Assembly: GCA_014804385.1 (NCBI GenBank)
Contig: JAAUZW010000037.1
Location: forward strand, 49,463 to 56,782
Reading direction: 5' to 3'
Source of the DNA: Lachnospiraceae bacterium
Lineage (GTDB): Bacteria > Bacillota > Clostridia > Lachnospirales > Lachnospiraceae
DNA length: 7,320 nt
In this document: piece by piece, positions 5,620 to 7,320 of the stretch
Layout of the letters: each line of letters opens with the position of its first letter
Position numbering within the stretch: the first letter of the stretch is position 1
The notes under the pieces: generated by a model
The model's input: the letters and a program-made list of their open reading frames with translations, nothing else
Databases searched by the model: none
Told to the model about the DNA's origin: nothing
Translations under genes and position numbers: made by a program

Positions 5620-5698
5620 GTGCAACGAGGGAATGACATACATCATGTAGTGTATTGGTTAGAATAGTATGTTTTAGAGAAGTGGGGGCATTTGGTGC

Positions 5699-7320
5699 AT
5701 GAAGATCATTAAGAGGAGCGGGGTGGAGGTCAATTTTGACCTGAAAAAGATCATAGCGGCCATCAGAAAGGCGAACAACACAGTCAGGGAGGAAGACCGG
5801 CTGACAGATGCGGAGATAGATGAGATTGCTTCTGTGGTAGCGGATCACTGTGGAGAGATGCTTCGTGCACCCAGTGTGGAAGAGATTCAGGATATGGTGG
5901 AGAACCAGCTTATGAAGTATCGGGCATACACCATCTCCAGAAATTATATCACTTATCGTTACAAGAGAGCGCTGGTCCGCAAGTCCAATTCTACGGATGA
6001 GCAGATCCTGAGCCTTTTAGAGTGCAATAATGAGGAGGTCAAGCAGGAGAACTCCAACAAAAATCCGACGGTCAACAGTGTACAGAGGGACTATATGGCG
6101 GGAGAGGTGAGCAAGGATATCACGAAGCGTTTCCTGCTGGAACCGGACATTGTGGAAGCCCACGAGCAGGGAATCATTCATTTCCATGATGCGGATTATT
6201 TTGCTCAGCATATGCACAACTGCTGTCTGGTCAATCTGGAAGATATGCTGCAGAACGGTACGGTGATCAGCGAGACCATGATCGATACACCCAAGAGCTT
6301 TTCTACGGCCTGTAATGTAGCAACACAGAGTATCGCCCAGATCGCCAGCTGCCAGTATGGCGGACAGAGTATTTCTTTGGCGCATCTGGCTCCTTTTGTA
6401 AATGTGAGCCGGGAAAAATACCGCAGAAAGGTGCGGGAGGAGATGGAGGAGACGGGAGTCACCGTCTCTCAGGAGCAGATTAACGCCATTGCGGAACAGC
6501 GCGTGAAGGATGAGATCAAGCAAGGTGTACAGATCATCCAGTATCAGGTGATCACACTGATGACCACTAACGGGCAGGCACCCTTTATCACGGTGTTTAT
6601 GTATATTGACGAGGTGCCGGAAGGACGTCTGCGGGACGATCTGGCGATGATCATAGAGGAGATGCTCAACCAGAGGATCCGGGGCGTTAAAAATGAGAAG
6701 GGCGTCTATATCACACCTGCGTTCCCCAAGCTGATCTATGTGCTGGAGGAGGATAATATCCGGGAGGGTACGAAGTATTGGTATCTGACGAAGCTGGCGG
6801 CAGCCTGCACGGCGAAGCGTATGGTGCCCGATTATATTTCGGAAAAGATCATGAAGCAGTTAAAAGATGACAACTGTTATACATGTATGGGATGCCGGTC
6901 CTTTCTTACCGTATACCATGATGAGGAGGACAGACCTAAGTTTTACGGCAGATTCAATCAGGGTGTAGTCACTTTAAATCTGGTGGATGTGGCCTGTTCC
7001 TCTGGGCGCGATATGAAAAAGTTCTGGCAGATCATGGACGAGCGGCTGGAGCTTTGCAGAAGAGCGCTGATGGCAAGGCATAACCGGCTGAAGGGAACCT
7101 ATTCCGATGTGGCGCCGATCCTCTGGCAGAACGGCGCACTGGCAAGGCTTAAGAAGGGGGAGAAGATCGATAAGCTTCTCTATGGCGGATATTCCACCAT
7201 ATCGCTGGGATATGCGGGACTTTGCGAATGCACCAGATATATGACGGGGAAGAGCCATACGGATCCGGAGGCAACACCCTTTGCTCTGAAGGTGATGCAG
7301 TATTTAAATAACGCATGTAA
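5699..7320 (+). CDS. nrdD: Anaerobic (class III) ribonucleoside-triphosphate reductase, 5' part
   Basis: This glycyl-radical enzyme reduces ribonucleoside triphosphates to deoxyribonucleotides without oxygen; the family needs the radical-SAM activase NrdG. 540 codons are visible, and the frame is still open at the right edge. An N-terminal ATP-cone (about residues 1-92, MKIIKRSGVEVNFDLKKI onward) is the allosteric dATP/ATP switch. The catalytic domain follows, with HFHDADYF (161-168), HNCCLVNLEDML (173-184), TPAFPKLIY (339-347) and CMGCRSFL (396-403). C175 or C176 and C399 are the likely active-site cysteines by comparison with E. coli C175/C384. The glycyl radical loop and C-terminal zinc cysteines should lie beyond 7320. 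ATG 5699 is the only plausible start: an in-frame stop lies at 5675-5677, with no other ATG, GTG or TTG between. The ribosome binding site is weak (GGGGG, ten bases before ATG). Likely regulated by NrdR. Confidence 0.96.
   Translation, partial: MKIIKRSGVEVNFDLKKIIAAIRKANNTVREEDRLTDAEIDEIASVVADHCGEMLRAPSVEEIQDMVENQLMKYRAYTISRNYITYRYKRALVRKSNSTDEQILSLLECNNEEVKQENSNKNPTVNSVQRDYMAGEVSKDITKRFLLEPDIVEAHEQGIIHFHDADYFAQHMHNCCLVNLEDMLQNGTVISETMIDTPKSFSTACNVATQSIAQIASCQYGGQSISLAHLAPFVNVSREKYRRKVREEMEETGVTVSQEQINAIAEQRVKDEIKQGVQIIQYQVITLMTTNGQAPFITVFMYIDEVPEGRLRDDLAMIIEEMLNQRIRGVKNEKGVYITPAFPKLIYVLEEDNIREGTKYWYLTKLAAACTAKRMVPDYISEKIMKQLKDDNCYTCMGCRSFLTVYHDEEDRPKFYGRFNQGVVTLNLVDVACSSGRDMKKFWQIMDERLELCRRALMARHNRLKGTYSDVAPILWQNGALARLKKGEKIDKLLYGGYSTISLGYAGLCECTRYMTGKSHTDPEATPFALKVMQYLNNAC

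Noticed and set aside
5416..5646. Minus-strand 76-residue open frame containing RDSNPRPTDYESVALPTA
   Set aside because: This peptide is the antisense translation of the tRNA gene, a well-known false gene type. It also covers the tRNA terminator and the nrdD promoter.
5633..5650. Possible leader peptide MTYIM before nrdD
   Set aside because: The only ribosome-binding-like bases (GAGGG) end one base from the ATG, too close to work, and the peptide has no codon run pointing to attenuation.
5638..5653. Third NrdR-like site in the nrdD leader (12 of 16 matches)
   Set aside because: Its start is 34 bp from the proximal box, out of the usual 31-32 bp phase, and its central A/T core is broken; chance similarity in AT-rich DNA is likely.
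6017..6523. Minus-strand 168-residue open frame inside nrdD
   Set aside because: The plus strand encodes unmistakable NrdD motifs throughout this stretch; the minus frame has no recognisable domain.

Overview
The window reads as core chromosome of an anaerobic Gram-positive bacterium of the class Clostridia, most likely a gut-type Lachnospiraceae relative. The pointers are a short (about 390-residue type) phosphoglycerate dehydrogenase with a terminal ACT domain, a DUF1015 gene close by, an oxygen-sensitive class III ribonucleotide reductase, purine-rich AAAGGA-type ribosome binding sites, and a tRNA without an encoded CCA end. These assignments come from reading the sequence; no database search was possible.

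Layout. (1) Positions 1-1044 hold the 3' part of serA (serine biosynthesis), cut by the left edge. (2) A small unrecognised acidic protein (1134-1424, minus strand) converges on serA; the two share a hairpin flanked by A and T runs that could terminate both. (3) The 148-bp gap 1425-1572 is a divergent control region: two extended -10 promoters with abutting -35 boxes arranged symmetrically about 1504/1505, plus a perfect 17-bp palindrome in the minus-strand leader. (4) A rightward two-gene operon follows: a DUF1015 protein (1573-2838) and the glycogen branching enzyme glgB (2835-5393), overlapping by ATGA. GlgB is intact in its catalytic core but carries an extra C-terminal tail of about 119 residues, a charged Ala/Glu/Lys/Arg coiled-coil-like stretch ending in a lysine-rich, histone-H1-like segment. 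(5) Between glgB and the next unit lies a 53-bp imperfect palindrome that overlaps a strong promoter for tRNA-Thr(CGU) (5454-5526), which has its own terminator. (6) nrdD (5699 to the right edge, incomplete) has a clear promoter whose -35 and -10 boxes are each covered by a sequence resembling an NrdR box, 31 bp apart.

How the parts relate. SerA and perhaps the DUF1015 protein belong to serine metabolism; GlgB belongs to glycogen synthesis and is translationally coupled to DUF1015. NrdD supplies deoxyribonucleotides without oxygen and appears to be under NrdR control. I see no mobile element, CRISPR array, phage gene or defence system. The least ordinary items are the GlgB tail, the DUF1015-glgB coupling, the symmetrical divergent promoter and the palindrome around the tRNA promoter.
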